Shown here piece by piece: positions 30,626 through 40,843 of a stretch of 64,000 bases of DNA. The DNA lies in NCBI RefSeq assembly GCF_900108565.1, contig NZ_LT629971.1, positions 4,836,001-4,900,000 on the forward strand. The letters are read 5' to 3'. Each line of letters begins with the position of its first letter. Within the stretch, counting starts at the first letter, position 1. The notes under the pieces were generated by a model. It worked only from the letters and a program-made list of their open reading frames with translations. It did no database searches and was not told the DNA's origin. Source of the stretch: Mycolicibacterium rutilum. Lineage in GTDB: Bacteria > Actinomycetota > Actinomycetes > Mycobacteriales > Mycobacteriaceae. The translations under genes and the position numbers were made by a program.

Positions 30626-31570
30626 TCACGATCGGGTGCGCGGATGCACCACTCGTAGCTGAACGACGCGCTCCTGCCGGATCGACATCACCCAAGCCAG
30701 CGATGGCGGACAGTGCAGCGGATCTTCGGGAGGGTTCACGAAGTCGGCCTCCCAGACCACCACGTCGGTGCCGGCGATGACGTTGGTAAGACGTTGTCGC
30801 ACACCGCTGTTGAGGTCGCGCTCCATCGCGCCGATCAGATAACCGAACCCCTGCGTCTGCAGTCCCGTGGGCATGGTCACCCGGACGTCGGGGCTCCAGT
30901 GCTCCGCCAGGGCGCCCGCGAACTGACCGGCTTCCGCGGCCCGCAGGGTCGACACGGCTTCTCGGCGCCGCGCTTCGGTGCGCTTGCCGACGTCGGGGTG
31001 GGCGGCCTCCGCGGTCCGCAGGAGCGACGCGTGCAGGGTGCGCCGCGCCTGGTGCAGCCGGCTCTTGACGGTGCCGACCGGCACCTCCAGGGTGACGGCG
31101 ATGTCGGAGAGCGAGCGCACGTCGGTGAAATACCGCAGCAGGGTCACCAGCCGCGCCTCGGCCGGCAGGTCGTCGATGGCGTGCCACAGCCAGTCGCGCA
31201 GGCAATGGTCGTGCAGGAGTGCTGCGGGATCGAGGGTCAGCTCGGGTGGGTGCAGGGCGGCGACGTCGTCGACGGGCACCGGCTTGTTGCTTCGCAGCTG
31301 CATCTTGACCGCGTTGCGCACGACCGCCCGCAGCCAGGGCCCCACCTTCTCGGGTTCGCGCAGATCGGAAAGTCGCCGGACGGCGATGATGGACGCCTCC
31401 TGGACGGCGTCGTCTGCGTCGAAGCCCGCACCGAGCATGCCGATCGCGGTCGCGCGCATCGACGCCTGGTGACGTGCCAGCAGCACAGCGAGCGCCTGCC
31501 CGTCGCCGGCCTGCGCGGCACGCACCAGATCGCCGTCATCGGGCGCTGTTTCGCCCACCGCGCTGCGCAC
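30626..31570 (-). CDS. ECF sigma factor with C-terminal SnoaL-like domain
   Basis: A 314-residue RNA polymerase sigma factor. Region 2 spans about residues 20-85 (DADDAVQEASIIAVRRL), region 4 about 120-175 (LTLEVPVGTVKSRLHQARR), and the last ~120 residues form a SnoaL/NTF2-like domain. Such fused domains occur in ECF41-type sigmas, where they replace a separate anti-sigma by binding a ligand or the core; no anti-sigma gene is adjacent here. The start at GTG 31570 is supported by a -10 element 7 nt upstream. It lies next to the IS insertion, downstream of the YcaQ-like gene. Confidence 0.82.
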   Translation of the reverse strand: MRSAVGETAPDDGDLVRAAQAGDGQALAVLLARHQASMRATAIGMLGAGFDADDAVQEASIIAVRRLSDLREPEKVGPWLRAVVRNAVKMQLRSNKPVPVDDVAALHPPELTLDPAALLHDHCLRDWLWHAIDDLPAEARLVTLLRYFTDVRSLSDIAVTLEVPVGTVKSRLHQARRTLHASLLRTAEAAHPDVGKRTEARRREAVSTLRAAEAGQFAGALAEHWSPDVRVTMPTGLQTQGFGYLIGAMERDLNSGVRQRLTNVIAGTDVVVWEADFVNPPEDPLHCPPSLAWVMSIRQERVVQLRVVHPRTRS

Positions 31571-31577
31571 CGTCCCG

Positions 31578-31583
31578 AGCGTA
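31578..31583 (-). promoter_or_regulatory. -10 element of the SnoaL-fused sigma factor gene
   Basis: TACGCT on the minus strand, 7 nt before GTG at 31570; leaderless start. Confidence 0.5.
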
Positions 31584-31589
31584 CGGTCG

Positions 31590-32807
31590 CTAGCTGTGAA
31601 CTCGGCGCAGGGTCGGCGCCAGGTCACCGTTGTCGCCGACCGTGACGTCCGCCAGCCCCAGCCAGGACGCCATCGACCGCAGCTCACCCGTCAGCGCCTC
31701 GGCTACCCGCGCCGGTTTCTGACCGGGTTCGGTGAACGCGCCGACGACGTGCAGTGCGTCGCTGGTCCGGTCGGCCTTGAGGTCGACCCGGCCGACGAGT
31801 TCACCGTCGAGCAGAAATGGCCACACGTAATACCCGTACTGACGCTTCGGCGCCGGCGTGTAGATCTCGATGCGGTACTTGAAGCCCCCGAACAACCGCT
31901 CCACCCGCGGCCGGAAGAAGATCAGCGGATCGAACGGGCACAGCAGCGCCGTACCGCGGTCGCGCCGCGGAATCGTCTGCCCCGCACGCAGATACACCGG
32001 GCCCTTCCAGCCGTCGACCTCGACCTGCTCGAGCGCGCCGTCGGCGACGAGTTTGGCGATCGCCGGTTTCGCCTGCGCGGGCGACAACCGGAAATAGTCG
32101 CGCAGGTCCTGCTCGGTGGCCAGGCCCAGCGCCCCCGCCGCCCGCAGCACCAGTTCGCGCACCGCCTCGGCCTCGTCGACCTCCCGCGCCAGCACCTCCG
32201 CCGGCAGCACCCGTTCGGCCAGGTCGTAGTGCCGCGCGAAACCGACCCGCGTCGCCGTTGTGAGCACCCCGGACGCGAACAGCGCCTCGGTCACCCATTT
32301 GGTGTCGCTGCGGTCCCACCACGGTCCTTTGCGGCCGCGCTGCTCGGCGCCGAGATACGCCTCGATCTGCCCCGCCGTCGACGGGCCCAGTTCGCTCACC
32401 GCGGCGACGACGTCGTCGACGAGCTTGGCGTTCTTCTTGACGATCTCCCTGCCCCACCGACCATGGGTGTACTCACGCATCCGCCAGCGCAGCAGCGGCC
32501 AGTCCTCGACGGCCATCAGCGCCGCCTCGTGCGCCCAGTATTCGACGAGGATCCTTGGCGAGCGCGCCGAGTGCCGCCACGCCGACCGGTCTAATACGTC
32601 GCGGTCGTAGGGCCCGAGCCGGCTGAACACCGGCGCGTAGTGGGCGCGCACCGACACCGAAACCGAGTCCAGCTGCAGCACCTGGATCCGGGAGATCAGC
32701 CGGCGCAGGTGTGCGCGGGTGACCGGGCCCTGCGGCTTGGGCTCGGCGAATCCCTGCGCCGCGACGGCGACGCGTCGTGCTTGATCGGCCGTGAGTCTGG
32801 TCGGCAC
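31590..32807 (-). CDS. YcaQ/AlkZ-type winged-helix DNA glycosylase
   Basis: A 405-residue protein of the HTH_42 family (E. coli YcaQ, Streptomyces AlkZ) that unhooks interstrand crosslinks and removes bulky alkyl adducts. Typical segments are RLISRIQVLQLDSVSVSVRAHYAPVFSRLG, the EYWAHEAALM motif and the C-terminal LLCPFDPLIFFRPRVERLFGF-like stretch. Start at GTG 32807 with AGGATGGGGG upstream. The specific lesion is unknown. It follows dfrA after 35 bp. Confidence 0.85.
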   Translation of the reverse strand: MPTRLTADQARRVAVAAQGFAEPKPQGPVTRAHLRRLISRIQVLQLDSVSVSVRAHYAPVFSRLGPYDRDVLDRSAWRHSARSPRILVEYWAHEAALMAVEDWPLLRWRMREYTHGRWGREIVKKNAKLVDDVVAAVSELGPSTAGQIEAYLGAEQRGRKGPWWDRSDTKWVTEALFASGVLTTATRVGFARHYDLAERVLPAEVLAREVDEAEAVRELVLRAAGALGLATEQDLRDYFRLSPAQAKPAIAKLVADGALEQVEVDGWKGPVYLRAGQTIPRRDRGTALLCPFDPLIFFRPRVERLFGGFKYRIEIYTPAPKRQYGYYVWPFLLDGELVGRVDLKADRTSDALHVVGAFTEPGQKPARVAEALTGELRSMASWLGLADVTVGDNGDLAPTLRRVHS

Positions 32808-32842
32808 GCCCCCATCCTGCAGGACGGCACCGACAAACCGGG

Positions 32843-33334
32843 CTACCGCCGGTAGCTGTGGAACCGGTACCGGAGCCCGGACGTGCTGGTGAGCCACTCC
32901 CCTGTCTCACCGGACCACGACTCGTCGAGCACCGGGGCCATCACGTCGGCGTCTTCGCGGGGCAGGTCGATCTCGACCTCGGTCACCTCGCACCGCGTCG
33001 CGGCCGGCAGCGCCGCCTGATAGATCTGCGCTCCGCCGATCACCCAGGTCGGATCGACGCCGAGCGCGTCGTCGAGCGACGTCACCACCTCCGCGCCGTC
33101 GGCGACGTAGTCCGACCGATGGGTGAGCACGATGTTGCGCCGGCCCGGCAGCGGGCGGACCTTGGCGGGCAGCGACTCCCAGGTCAGCCGCCCCATCAGA
33201 ACCGCGTGACCCAGCGTCAGTTCCTTGAACCGGGTCTGGTCCTCGGGCAGCCGCCACGGGATGCCGCCGCCACGGCCGATGACCCCCGAGGTCGACTGGG
33301 CCCAGATCAGCGCGACCTCGGGTCGCGTCGTCAT
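32843..33334 (-). CDS. dfrA: Dihydrofolate reductase
   Basis: A 163-residue DHFR that reduces dihydrofolate to tetrahydrofolate with [36 protein letters not shown] carries the active-site region with D/E equivalent; [12 protein letters not shown] and VIGGAQIY are the NADPH motifs. Its ATG overlaps the thyA stop as ATGA, so the enzyme that regenerates folate is co-translated with the one that oxidises it. Confidence 0.97.
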   Translation of the reverse strand: MTTRPEVALIWAQSTSGVIGRGGGIPWRLPEDQTRFKELTLGHAVLMGRLTWESLPAKVRPLPGRRNIVLTHRSDYVADGAEVVTSLDDALGVDPTWVIGGAQIYQAALPAATRCEVTEVEIDLPREDADVMAPVLDESWSGETGEWLTSTSGLRYRFHSYRR

Positions 33335-34131
33335 ACGGCCACGGGCGCCTTGATCGCCGGGTGCGGGTCGTAGTTGACGATCTGAACGTCTTCGTAGGTG
33401 TAGTCGAAGATCGAATCGCGGGGTGCCAGAACAAGTTCCGGGTACGGCCGCGGGTCGCGGGTGAGCTGCAGCTCGACCTGCTCGACGTGGTTGTTGTAGA
33501 TGTGGCAGTCACCGCCGGTCCAGATGAACTCGCCGACCTGCAGGCCCGCCTGCGCGGCCATCATGTGGGTCAGCAGCGCATAGCTGGCGATGTTGAACGG
33601 GACGCCGAGGAACAGGTCGGCGCTGCGCTGGTAGAGCTGACACGACAGCCTGCCGTCGGCGACGTAGAACTGGAAGAACGCGTGGCACGGCGGCAGCGCC
33701 ATCTGCGGGATCTCGCCGACGTTCCAGGCCGACACGATGTTGCGGCGCGAGTCAGGATCCGCCTTGAGCAGCTGAAGGGCGTTGCTGATCTGGTCGATGT
33801 GCTCACCGGACGGGGTCGGCCACGACCGCCACTGCACGCCGTAGACGGGGCCGAGATCGCCTGTCTGCGAGGCCCATTCATCCCAGATCGTGACGCCATG
33901 CTCCTGCAGCCAGCGCACGTTCGAGTCGCCGCGCAGAAACCACAGCAGTTCGTAGACGATCGACTTGGTGTGCACCTTCTTGGTGGTGATCAGCGGGAAC
34001 CCGGCGGTCAGGTCGTAGCGCATCTGATGGCCGAACAGGCTGCGGGTGCCGGTGCCGGTGCGGTCCCATTTGGGCGTGCCTTCCTTGAGGACCAACGCCA
34101 GCAGGTTCTCGTAAGGCGTGTCGATCGGCAC
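33331..34131 (-). CDS. thyA: Thymidylate synthase ThyA
   Basis: A 266-residue classical thymidylate synthase. Catalytic Cys149 is in [11 protein letters not shown]; the [11 protein letters not shown] loop, the [15 protein letters not shown] motif and the [13 protein letters not shown]-terminus are present. It converts dUMP to dTMP, giving dihydrofolate for DfrA. The start at GTG 34131 is supported by TAAGCT 7 nt upstream; longer in-frame extensions cross the divergent gene. Coexists with ThyX. Confidence 0.97.
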   Translation of the reverse strand: MPIDTPYENLLALVLKEGTPKWDRTGTGTRSLFGHQMRYDLTAGFPLITTKKVHTKSIVYELLWFLRGDSNVRWLQEHGVTIWDEWASQTGDLGPVYGVQWRSWPTPSGEHIDQISNALQLLKADPDSRRNIVSAWNVGEIPQMALPPCHAFFQFYVADGRLSCQLYQRSADLFLGVPFNIASYALLTHMMAAQAGLQVGEFIWTGGDCHIYNNHVEQVELQLTRDPRPYPELVLAPRDSIFDYTYEDVQIVNYDPHPAIKAPVAV

Positions 34132-34138
34132 GTCGGTC

Positions 34139-34144
34139 AGCTTA
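34139..34144 (-). promoter_or_regulatory. -10 element of thyA-dfrA
   Basis: TAAGCT on the minus strand, 7 nt before GTG at 34131; leaderless start. Confidence 0.55.
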
Positions 34145-34161
34145 CTTCCAGCCGGGGCGAG

Positions 34162-34167
34162 TATAAC
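34162..34167 (+). promoter_or_regulatory. -10 element of the dienelactone hydrolase gene
   Basis: TATAAC, 7 nt before ATG at 34175. It is 17 bp from the divergent thyA -10, giving a compact back-to-back leaderless promoter pair. Confidence 0.6.
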
Positions 34168-34174
34168 TGTAGCC

Positions 34175-34915
34175 ATGCCGAGCATCACCGCGACCATCGA
34201 CACCGCCGACGGCTCCTGCCCCGTCACCCTGCACACCCCGAACGGCACCGGTCCGTGGACCGGCGTCGTGATGTACGTCGACGCCGGCGGCGTCCGCGAC
34301 ACGTTCCAGGAGATGGCGGCGCGGCTGGCCGGCTTCGGCCACGCGGTGCTGCTGCCCGACGTGTACTACCGCCACGGCGACTGGGAGCCGTTCGACATGC
34401 GGACCGCGTTCACCGAACCCGCGCAGCGCAAGCGCCTGTTCGGGATGATCTCGTCGATCACGCCCGACATGATGGCCTCCGACGCGCAGGCGTTCTTCGA
34501 CTTCCTCGCCGGCCGGCCCGAGGTCAAGGGCGACGCGTTCGGCGTGTGCGGCTACTGCATGGGCGGACGCACGTCGGTCATCGTCGCCGGCCGGGTTCCC
34601 GACCGGGTGGCCGCCGCCGGCTCGTTCCACGGCGGCGGGCTGGTCACCGACGAGCCGACCAGCCCGCACCTGCTCGCCGAGCACATGAAGGCAACCGTGT
34701 ACGTCGCAGGCGCCAAGGACGACCACGGCTTCACCGCCGAGCACGCTGAGACCCTTGACAAGGCGCTGACCGCGGCGAACGTCCCCCACACCGTGGAGAT
34801 CTACCCCGCCGGGCACGGTTTCGCGGTGCCTGACAACGCACCGTATGACCAGGAGGCCGCCGAGCGGCACTGGATCGCGCTGCAGGAGCTCTTCGAGTCC
34901 GCGCTACCCAATTGA
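34175..34915 (+). CDS. Dienelactone hydrolase family protein (Rv2765-like)
   Basis: A 246-residue alpha/beta hydrolase of the dienelactone hydrolase family. The nucleophile elbow is GYCMGG (catalytic Cys), with His in GHGFAVPD and Asp in AGAKDDHGF as likely partners. Natural substrate unknown. Leaderless start at ATG 34175; the frame's earlier codons lie before the promoter. Divergent from thyA, as in M. tuberculosis. Confidence 0.88.
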   Translation: MPSITATIDTADGSCPVTLHTPNGTGPWTGVVMYVDAGGVRDTFQEMAARLAGFGHAVLLPDVYYRHGDWEPFDMRTAFTEPAQRKRLFGMISSITPDMMASDAQAFFDFLAGRPEVKGDAFGVCGYCMGGRTSVIVAGRVPDRVAAAGSFHGGGLVTDEPTSPHLLAEHMKATVYVAGAKDDHGFTAEHAETLDKALTAANVPHTVEIYPAGHGFAVPDNAPYDQEAAERHWIALQELFESALPN

Positions 34916-34961
34916 CCCTGACGCGGCGCGCGAGGGCGGGTCGATACGCGACGATGTGCGC

Positions 34962-35873
34962 ATGGAGGACCACGAAGGCGAGCACGGTGACGTCGGCGAA
35001 CGCATCGACCCCGTACTCGCCCGCAGCTGGCTGCTGGTGAACGGCGCTCAATACGAACGGTTCGGCCCCGCGGTGCGCTCCCGCGCGGACATCGTCGTAC
35101 TCGACATCGAGGATGCGGTCGCGCCGAAGGACAAGCTCGCCGCCCGCGACAACGTGGTGCGCTGGCTCGCCGAGGGCAACACCGACTGGGTGCGCGTCAA
35201 CGGCTTCGGCACACCCTGGTGGGCCGACGATCTCGACGCCCTCAAGACGACCTCGGTCGGCGGGATCATGCTGGCGATGGTGGAGTCCGTCGACCACGTC
35301 ACCGAGACCGCCAAACGCCTGCCCGGCGTTCCGATCGTCGCGCTGGTGGAGACGGCGCGCGGGCTGGAGCGCATCACCGAGATCGCCGCGACGAAGGGCA
35401 CGTTCCGGCTGGCGTTCGGCATCGGCGACTTCCGCCGTGACACCGGCTTCGGGGACAACCCGACCACGCTGGCCTACGCCCGATCGCGGTTCACCATCGC
35501 GGCCAAGGCCGCACACCTGCCCAGCGCGATCGACGGCCCAACAGTCGGGTCGAGCGCGCGCAAACTCAGCGAGGCCACCGCGGTCTCCGCCGAGTTCGGG
35601 ATGACCGGCAAGATCTGCCTGACCCCGGAGCAGTGCGCCACGGTCAACGAGGGCCTGTCGCCGTCACCCGAGGAAATCGCCTGGGCGAAGGAGTTTTTCA
35701 CCGAGTTCGAACGCGACGGCGGCGAGATCCGCAACGGCTCGGACCTCCCCCGCATCGCCCGGGCCAACAAGATCCTCGACCTGGCCCGCTCGTACGGCAT
35801 CGAGGTGTCGGAGTTCGACGACGTCGACGACCCCGCGCACATCCCGGCGCCGTCGGACACCTACCACTACTGA
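34962..35873 (+). CDS. HpcH/HpaI aldolase/citrate-lyase beta-like (CoA ester lyase) protein
   Basis: A 303-residue TIM-barrel lyase of the CitE-like family. The segments RADIVVLDIEDAVAPKDKLAARDN, VRVNGFGTPWWADDL, ALVETARGLERITEIAA and LAFGIGDFRRDTGF carry the metal- and CoA-binding acidic residues (E of ETARG, D of GIGDF). No citrate lyase alpha/gamma genes are nearby, so it is a stand-alone CitE-like enzyme, probably malyl/citramalyl-CoA-type. Start at ATG 34962. Convergent with and overlapping the next gene's stop. Confidence 0.82.
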   Translation: MEDHEGEHGDVGERIDPVLARSWLLVNGAQYERFGPAVRSRADIVVLDIEDAVAPKDKLAARDNVVRWLAEGNTDWVRVNGFGTPWWADDLDALKTTSVGGIMLAMVESVDHVTETAKRLPGVPIVALVETARGLERITEIAATKGTFRLAFGIGDFRRDTGFGDNPTTLAYARSRFTIAAKAAHLPSAIDGPTVGSSARKLSEATAVSAEFGMTGKICLTPEQCATVNEGLSPSPEEIAWAKEFFTEFERDGGEIRNGSDLPRIARANKILDLARSYGIEVSEFDDVDDPAHIPAPSDTYHY

Positions 35874-36319
35874 GATCGGTTGCGCGACAACGTCCGCAGC
35901 GACCGGATCACCCCGCGAGCGGCATAGATGCCCGCGACGACGCTCAGCAGGATCAACACGACGAACATGACCAGCCAGTTCGTCCGGTCGTGGCTGACGT
36001 TCCACCAGACGACGGTGAACAGGATCGCGCACACGAACACGACGATGTCGCGCCAATTGCCCTCATACGACATCGCCGCGATGCGCAGTTCGCGGCTCTT
36101 CTCCGTGGTCGAGATCAGATCGTCGATACGCGCGTCGATGCTGGCCCGCAACCGCTCCTTGAGCTCGGGGCGGTCGTCGGGAATGCGCTCGAGCAGGTCG
36201 AGATCCTTGGCGATCGTCCCGCGAAAGTCCGGACCGCGCAGGTTGCCCGCAGCCATTCCCAGCAGCGCTCCGCCCGCGACCGGCGCAGCGCCCAAGGCGA
36301 TTTCGGCTATCCCCGGCAT
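35867..36319 (-). CDS. Conserved two-helix membrane protein
   Basis: A 150-residue protein with a hydrophobic Gly/Ala-rich N-terminus, a charged helical centre (about 35-85) and two C-terminal transmembrane helices (WRDIVVFVCAILFTVVWW and NWLVMFVVLILLSVVAGIYA). Not recognised. An excellent GGAGGAGTGAGGAC ribosome-binding region precedes the ATG, 4 bp after the flavodoxin-like gene, so it belongs to the dapB operon. Confidence 0.7.
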   Translation of the reverse strand: MPGIAEIALGAAPVAGGALLGMAAGNLRGPDFRGTIAKDLDLLERIPDDRPELKERLRASIDARIDDLISTTEKSRELRIAAMSYEGNWRDIVVFVCAILFTVVWWNVSHDRTNWLVMFVVLILLSVVAGIYAARGVIRSLRTLSRNRSQ

Positions 36320-36323
36320 GTCC

Positions 36324-36782
36324 TCACTCCTCCATCAGCGTCGCGGCCAGTGTGCCGCCGAGCTCGTAGGCGCGGTCCCGCACCCCGGCGTCCACACCCC
36401 CGACGACGTCCAGCACGTCGGCCGCCTTGGCCAGCGCCAGCCCCGTCGCAAGCTTTTCTACCGCGCCCACGGCGCCCACGGTGTCGTTATTGCCGTGCAC
36501 CCACAACCCGTACGGGCGCCCCGCGACGTGGTCGAGGCTCGGGTAGTAGACGGTGTCGAAGAAGTGCTTCAGCGCCCCGCTCATGTATCCGAAGTTGGCG
36601 GTGGTGCCGAACAGGTAGCCGTCGGCGTCGAGCATGTCGGGCAGCGTCGCCGCCAGGGCGGGCCGCACGACCACGTCGACACCCGAGATGTCGGGGTCCT
36701 TCGCGCCGGCGAGGACGGCCTCGAGCAGTTCACGGGTGCCCGGCGAAGGCGTGTGGTGAACGACCAGCAGGGTCCGGCTCAT
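36324..36782 (-). CDS. Flavodoxin-like NAD(P)H-dependent protein (Rv2771c-like)
   Basis: A 152-residue flavodoxin-fold protein. The FMN-phosphate loop is VVHHTPSPGTRELLEAV and the isoalloxazine-side loop is FGTTANFGYMSGALKHFFDTVYY, as in WrbA/flavodoxin reductase-like proteins. Partner unknown. Start overlaps the preceding gene's stop as ATGA (36782-36779). Confidence 0.85.
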   Translation of the reverse strand: MSRTLLVVHHTPSPGTRELLEAVLAGAKDPDISGVDVVVRPALAATLPDMLDADGYLFGTTANFGYMSGALKHFFDTVYYPSLDHVAGRPYGLWVHGNNDTVGAVGAVEKLATGLALAKAADVLDVVGGVDAGVRDRAYELGGTLAATLMEE

Positions 36783-37242
36783 CGTCGGCCCTCCATCTCG
36801 ACGGCCTTCTTCATCGCCTCGCGGGCGCGGGTCCGGTCACCGGCGTAGTCGTAGGCGCGGGCCAGGCGGTACCAGCGCTGCCAGTTGTCGGGATCGTGCT
36901 CCAGTTCCTCGCGCACGCTGACGAACAGCGCGTCGGCGGCGTCGCGCTGGATCCGGCCCGACGCCATCCGCGGCAGTTCGCTGACGTCGAGTTCCATGCC
37001 GTCGGCCTTGGCGATCCGGGCGAGCCGCTGGTGGGCGAGCCCGGCGCGCAGCGTGCTGACCATCGCCCACGCTCCGATCAGCGGCATCGCCAGCAGCGCC
37101 AGCCCGAGCCCGATGGCCGCCGGTTCCCCGGTCCCGATGAACGCCATCGCGATCCGGCCGAGCAGCAGGAAGTACACGACCAGCGCCACGCACATGAAGC
37201 CGATCAGCAGTTGGATGCGCAGCGCGCGCCCGTCGTCGGACA

Positions 37243-37243
<1 letters not shown>
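36779..37243 (-). CDS. Membrane protein with a TPR-like tail (Rv2772c-like)
   Basis: A 154-residue protein with two N-terminal transmembrane helices (about 10-32 and 40-62) and a soluble C-terminal part with a single TPR-like helix pair (DPDNWQRWYRLARAYDYAGDRTRAREAMKKAVE). Function unknown. The ATG shares a base with the dapB stop (TAATG), so it is translated with dapB. Confidence 0.78.
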
Positions 37244-37989
<746 letters not shown>

Positions 37990-38024
37990 TGGGATTTCGG
38001 CCCCCGGTCGATGATCCGCTCCCC

Positions 38025-38030
38025 TACCAT
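38025..38030 (+). promoter_or_regulatory. -10 element of the epimerase gene
   Basis: TACCAT, 6 nt before ATG at 38037; leaderless start. Confidence 0.55.
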
Positions 38031-38036
38031 CGGCGC

Positions 38037-38939
38037 ATGCAAGGCGCGAAAGTTCTGGTCACCGGTGTCACCGGTCAGGTCGCCGCTCCCGTCGCACAGG
38101 CACTGGCCGCCGACAACGAGGTGTGGGGTATCGCCCGGTTCACCGACACCGCCGCCCGCGACCGGTTGAGTGAGGCCGGCGTGCGGTGCCACCCCGTCAA
38201 CATGGCGAGCGGTGAGTTCACCGGTCTGCCTTCGGACTTCGAATACGTCCTGAACTTCGCGGTGGCCAAGAGCGGCCGATGGGACAAGGATCTGGCGGCC
38301 AACGCCGAAGCGGCCGGTCTGCTGATGGCGCACTGCCGCGACGCGACGGCGTTCCTGCACTGTTCGTCGGCGGCGGTCTACGACCCGCCCGGCGACGAAC
38401 CCCGCACCGAGACAACCGCACTCGGCGACAATCACAAGCATCTGTTCCCGACGTATTCGATCTCCAAGATCGCCGGCGAGACCGTCGTGCGGACGTTGGC
38501 CCGCGCTCTGGGCGTGCCGACGGTGATCGCCCGGCTCAACGTGCCCTACGGCGACAACGGCGGCTGGCCGTTCTTCCATCTCGAGATGATTCTGGCGGGC
38601 ACACTGATTCCGGTGCCGCCTGGGGCGCCGGCGCTGTACAACCCGATTCACGAGCGGGACATCGTCGCCTCTGTGCCCAAACTGCTTGCCGCAGCGGATG
38701 TTCCAGCGGTGACGCTGAACTGGGCGGGTGATCAGACGATCAGTCTGCAGCAGTGGTGCGACCATCTCGGCGAGCTGGTGGGCCGCAAGCCGGTGTTCGC
38801 GGTCGACCCGCAGGCGCTGCGCGGCAACCCGGTCGACGTCTCCCGGCTGCGCGCCGTGGCCCCCGCTACGACCGTGGATTGGCGAGAGGGGTTGCGCGCC
38901 ATGGCGGTCCGGTTCCACCCGGAGCTGGTCGACGCCTGA
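38037..38939 (+). CDS. NAD-dependent epimerase/dehydratase (extended SDR)
   Basis: A 300-residue extended short-chain dehydrogenase. The nucleotide loop is VTGVTGQVAAPVA, the serine region is LHCSSAAVYDPP and the Y-x3-K is YSISKIAGE. Substrate unknown; sugars, lactones or lipid-linked aldehydes are possible. Leaderless start at 38037; the frame's earlier 16 codons are unsupported. Convergent with aldR, with one base between stops. Confidence 0.82.
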   Translation: MQGAKVLVTGVTGQVAAPVAQALAADNEVWGIARFTDTAARDRLSEAGVRCHPVNMASGEFTGLPSDFEYVLNFAVAKSGRWDKDLAANAEAAGLLMAHCRDATAFLHCSSAAVYDPPGDEPRTETTALGDNHKHLFPTYSISKIAGETVVRTLARALGVPTVIARLNVPYGDNGGWPFFHLEMILAGTLIPVPPGAPALYNPIHERDIVASVPKLLAAADVPAVTLNWAGDQTISLQQWCDHLGELVGRKPVFAVDPQALRGNPVDVSRLRAVAPATTVDWREGLRAMAVRFHPELVDA

Positions 38940-38940
38940 G

Positions 38941-39456
38941 CTACAGCGGTGACGCGCCGCGCATGTGCTCGAAGATCAGCGATGTCTGCGTGCCTGCCAC
39001 GTCGGCGTCGGAATTGAGGTTCTCGACCACGAAGGACCGCAGGTCATCGGTGTCGCGGGCCGCCACGTGCAGGATGAAGTCGTCGGCGCCGGCGAGGAAG
39101 TAGACGTCCATCACCTGCGGCCGCTGCCGGATCTGCTGGATGAAGCTGTGGATCTTGCCGCGCGCGTTGGACTGCAGGCTGACCGAGATCATCGCCTGCA
39201 ACGGCAAGCCGATCGCGGCCGGGTCGATGTCGGTGTAGAAGCCGCGGATGACGCCGAGGTCCTGAAGCCGGCGCACCCGGCCGTGGCAGGTGGAGGCCGC
39301 GATTCCGACCTGTTCGGCCAGGGCGTTGTTGGACAACCGGGCGTCGCGGTGCAGGGCGGTCAGGATGCGCCGGTCCACGTCGTCGAGGGTGACGGGCCGA
39401 AAATCCTTCGGCCGGTCGGTCGCACCGACGCCTGTTCGTGAAGAAGCTTCGGGCAT
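38941..39456 (-). CDS. aldR: Lrp/AsnC-family regulator of ald
   Basis: A 171-residue Lrp/AsnC regulator: N-terminal winged helix (about 30-85; AEQVGIAASTCHGRVRRLQDLGV) and C-terminal RAM effector domain. Counterpart of Rv2779c (AldR), which controls the divergent alanine dehydrogenase gene in response to alanine. The start at ATG 39456 is chosen for its AGGAGAG ribosome-binding site; a 13-codon upstream extension has none. Confidence 0.93.
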   Translation of the reverse strand: MPEASSRTGVGATDRPKDFRPVTLDDVDRRILTALHRDARLSNNALAEQVGIAASTCHGRVRRLQDLGVIRGFYTDIDPAAIGLPLQAMISVSLQSNARGKIHSFIQQIRQRPQVMDVYFLAGADDFILHVAARDTDDLRSFVVENLNSDADVAGTQTSLIFEHMRGASPL

Positions 39457-39549
39457 AGCGGCTCTCCTGAGAATTTCCGACACATTTGTTGCCACTGTAT
39501 CGAAGGTTTTTCACACTGATGGCAACAAACACTACGCCAAGGAGCGGTC
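39457..39549. promoter_or_regulatory. aldR-ald divergent control region
   Basis: 93 bp shared by two divergent promoters. It is locally AT-rich (around 39475-39530) and holds imperfect repeats of TTTGTTGCCA and TGGCAACAAA (39484-39493 and 39521-39530), an inverted pair 37 bp apart that could be AldR-binding half sites. Confidence 0.5.
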
Positions 39550-40665
39550 ATGCGCGTCGGCATCCCGACCGAGATCAAGAACAACGAGTTCCGTGTCGCC
39601 ATCACCCCTGCCGGGGTCGCCGAGTTGGTGCACCGCGGCCACGAGGTCATCATCCAGTCCGGCGCGGGCGACGGCTCGTCGATCTCCGACGCCGACTTCA
39701 AGCGCGCAGGCGCGCAGCTCATCAACAGCGCCGACCAGGTGTGGGACGAGGCCGAGCTGCTGCTGAAGGTCAAGGAGCCGATCGAAGCCGAGTACGGCCG
39801 CATGCGCGAAGGCCAGACCCTGTTCACCTACCTGCACCTGGCCGCATCCAAGCCGTGCACCGACGCCCTGCTCGCCTCCGGGACCACCTCGATCGCCTAC
39901 GAGACGGTCCAGACCGCCGATGGCGCCCTGCCGCTGCTGGCCCCGATGAGCGAGGTGGCCGGCCGGCTGTCGGCCCAGGTCGGCGCCTATCACCTGATGC
40001 GCAGCCAGGGCGGCCGCGGCGTGCTGATGGGCGGGGTGCCCGGGGTGGCGCCCGCCGACGTCGTCGTCATCGGCGGCGGCACGGCCGGTTACAACGCCGC
40101 GCGGGTCGCGGCCGGGATGGGCGCGCACGTCACCGTGTTCGACGTCAGCCTCAACAAGCTGCGCGAGGTCGACGCCGAATTCGGCGGGCGCATCGAGACC
40201 CGCTACTCCTCGATCCTCGAACTCGAGGATGCGGTCAAGCGTGCCGACCTGGTGATCGGCGCGGTGCTGGTGCCCGGCGCCAAGGCGCCCAAGCTGGTGA
40301 CCAACTCGACCGTCGCCCACATGAAGCCCGGGGCGGTGCTCGTCGACATCGCCATCGACCAGGGTGGCTGCTTCGAGGACTCCCGGCCCACCACCCACGA
40401 CGACCCGACGTTCGCCGTGCACGACACGATCTTCTACTGCGTCGCCAACATGCCTGGCGCCGTGCCGCGCACCTCGACGTTCGCGCTGACCAACGCCACC
40501 ATGCCGTACGTGCTGAAACTGGCCGACCGGGGCTGGCGCGCGGCGTGCCAGGCCGACGCCGCGCTGGCCAAGGGACTGTCGACGCACGAGGGCGCCCTGC
40601 TGTCCGAGCAGGTCGCCAGTGATCTCGAGCTGCCCTTCACCGATCCGGCATCCGTGCTGGTCTAG
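39550..40665 (+). CDS. ald: L-alanine dehydrogenase
   Basis: A 371-residue NAD-dependent enzyme interconverting L-alanine and pyruvate plus ammonia (and glyoxylate/glycine in mycobacteria). The N-terminus [23 protein letters not shown] is family-specific; the NAD loop is [16 protein letters not shown], and the K/H active residues lie in LLKVKEP and [14 protein letters not shown] precedes the ATG. A strong terminator follows. Regulated by divergent aldR. Confidence 0.97.
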   Translation: MRVGIPTEIKNNEFRVAITPAGVAELVHRGHEVIIQSGAGDGSSISDADFKRAGAQLINSADQVWDEAELLLKVKEPIEAEYGRMREGQTLFTYLHLAASKPCTDALLASGTTSIAYETVQTADGALPLLAPMSEVAGRLSAQVGAYHLMRSQGGRGVLMGGVPGVAPADVVVIGGGTAGYNAARVAAGMGAHVTVFDVSLNKLREVDAEFGGRIETRYSSILELEDAVKRADLVIGAVLVPGAKAPKLVTNSTVAHMKPGAVLVDIAIDQGGCFEDSRPTTHDDPTFAVHDTIFYCVANMPGAVPRTSTFALTNATMPYVLKLADRGWRAACQADAALAKGLSTHEGALLSEQVASDLELPFTDPASVLV

Positions 40666-40679
40666 CGCTTTTCTCCGCG

Positions 40680-40716
40680 TTTCGGCCCGGCGCCCCTTAA
40701 GGGTGCCGGGCCGAAA
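40680..40716 (+). terminator. Terminator of ald
   Basis: TTTCGGCCCGGC and GCCGGGCCGAAA form a perfect 12-bp stem, extended inward by CCC/GGG around CTTAA. No long U-run follows, as usual in mycobacteria. Confidence 0.85.
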
Positions 40717-40843
40717 TCATAGGGTTTTGCCCGATTCCTCCGGGGTGTTCGATGCCATACCGTTAGGTCCAGCGGCTGGCGCTCAGGGACAGTCCGGGGG
40801 GGATCCAGGAGCGCGTGGGGGGACAGCCGCTCACACCAGAAGC

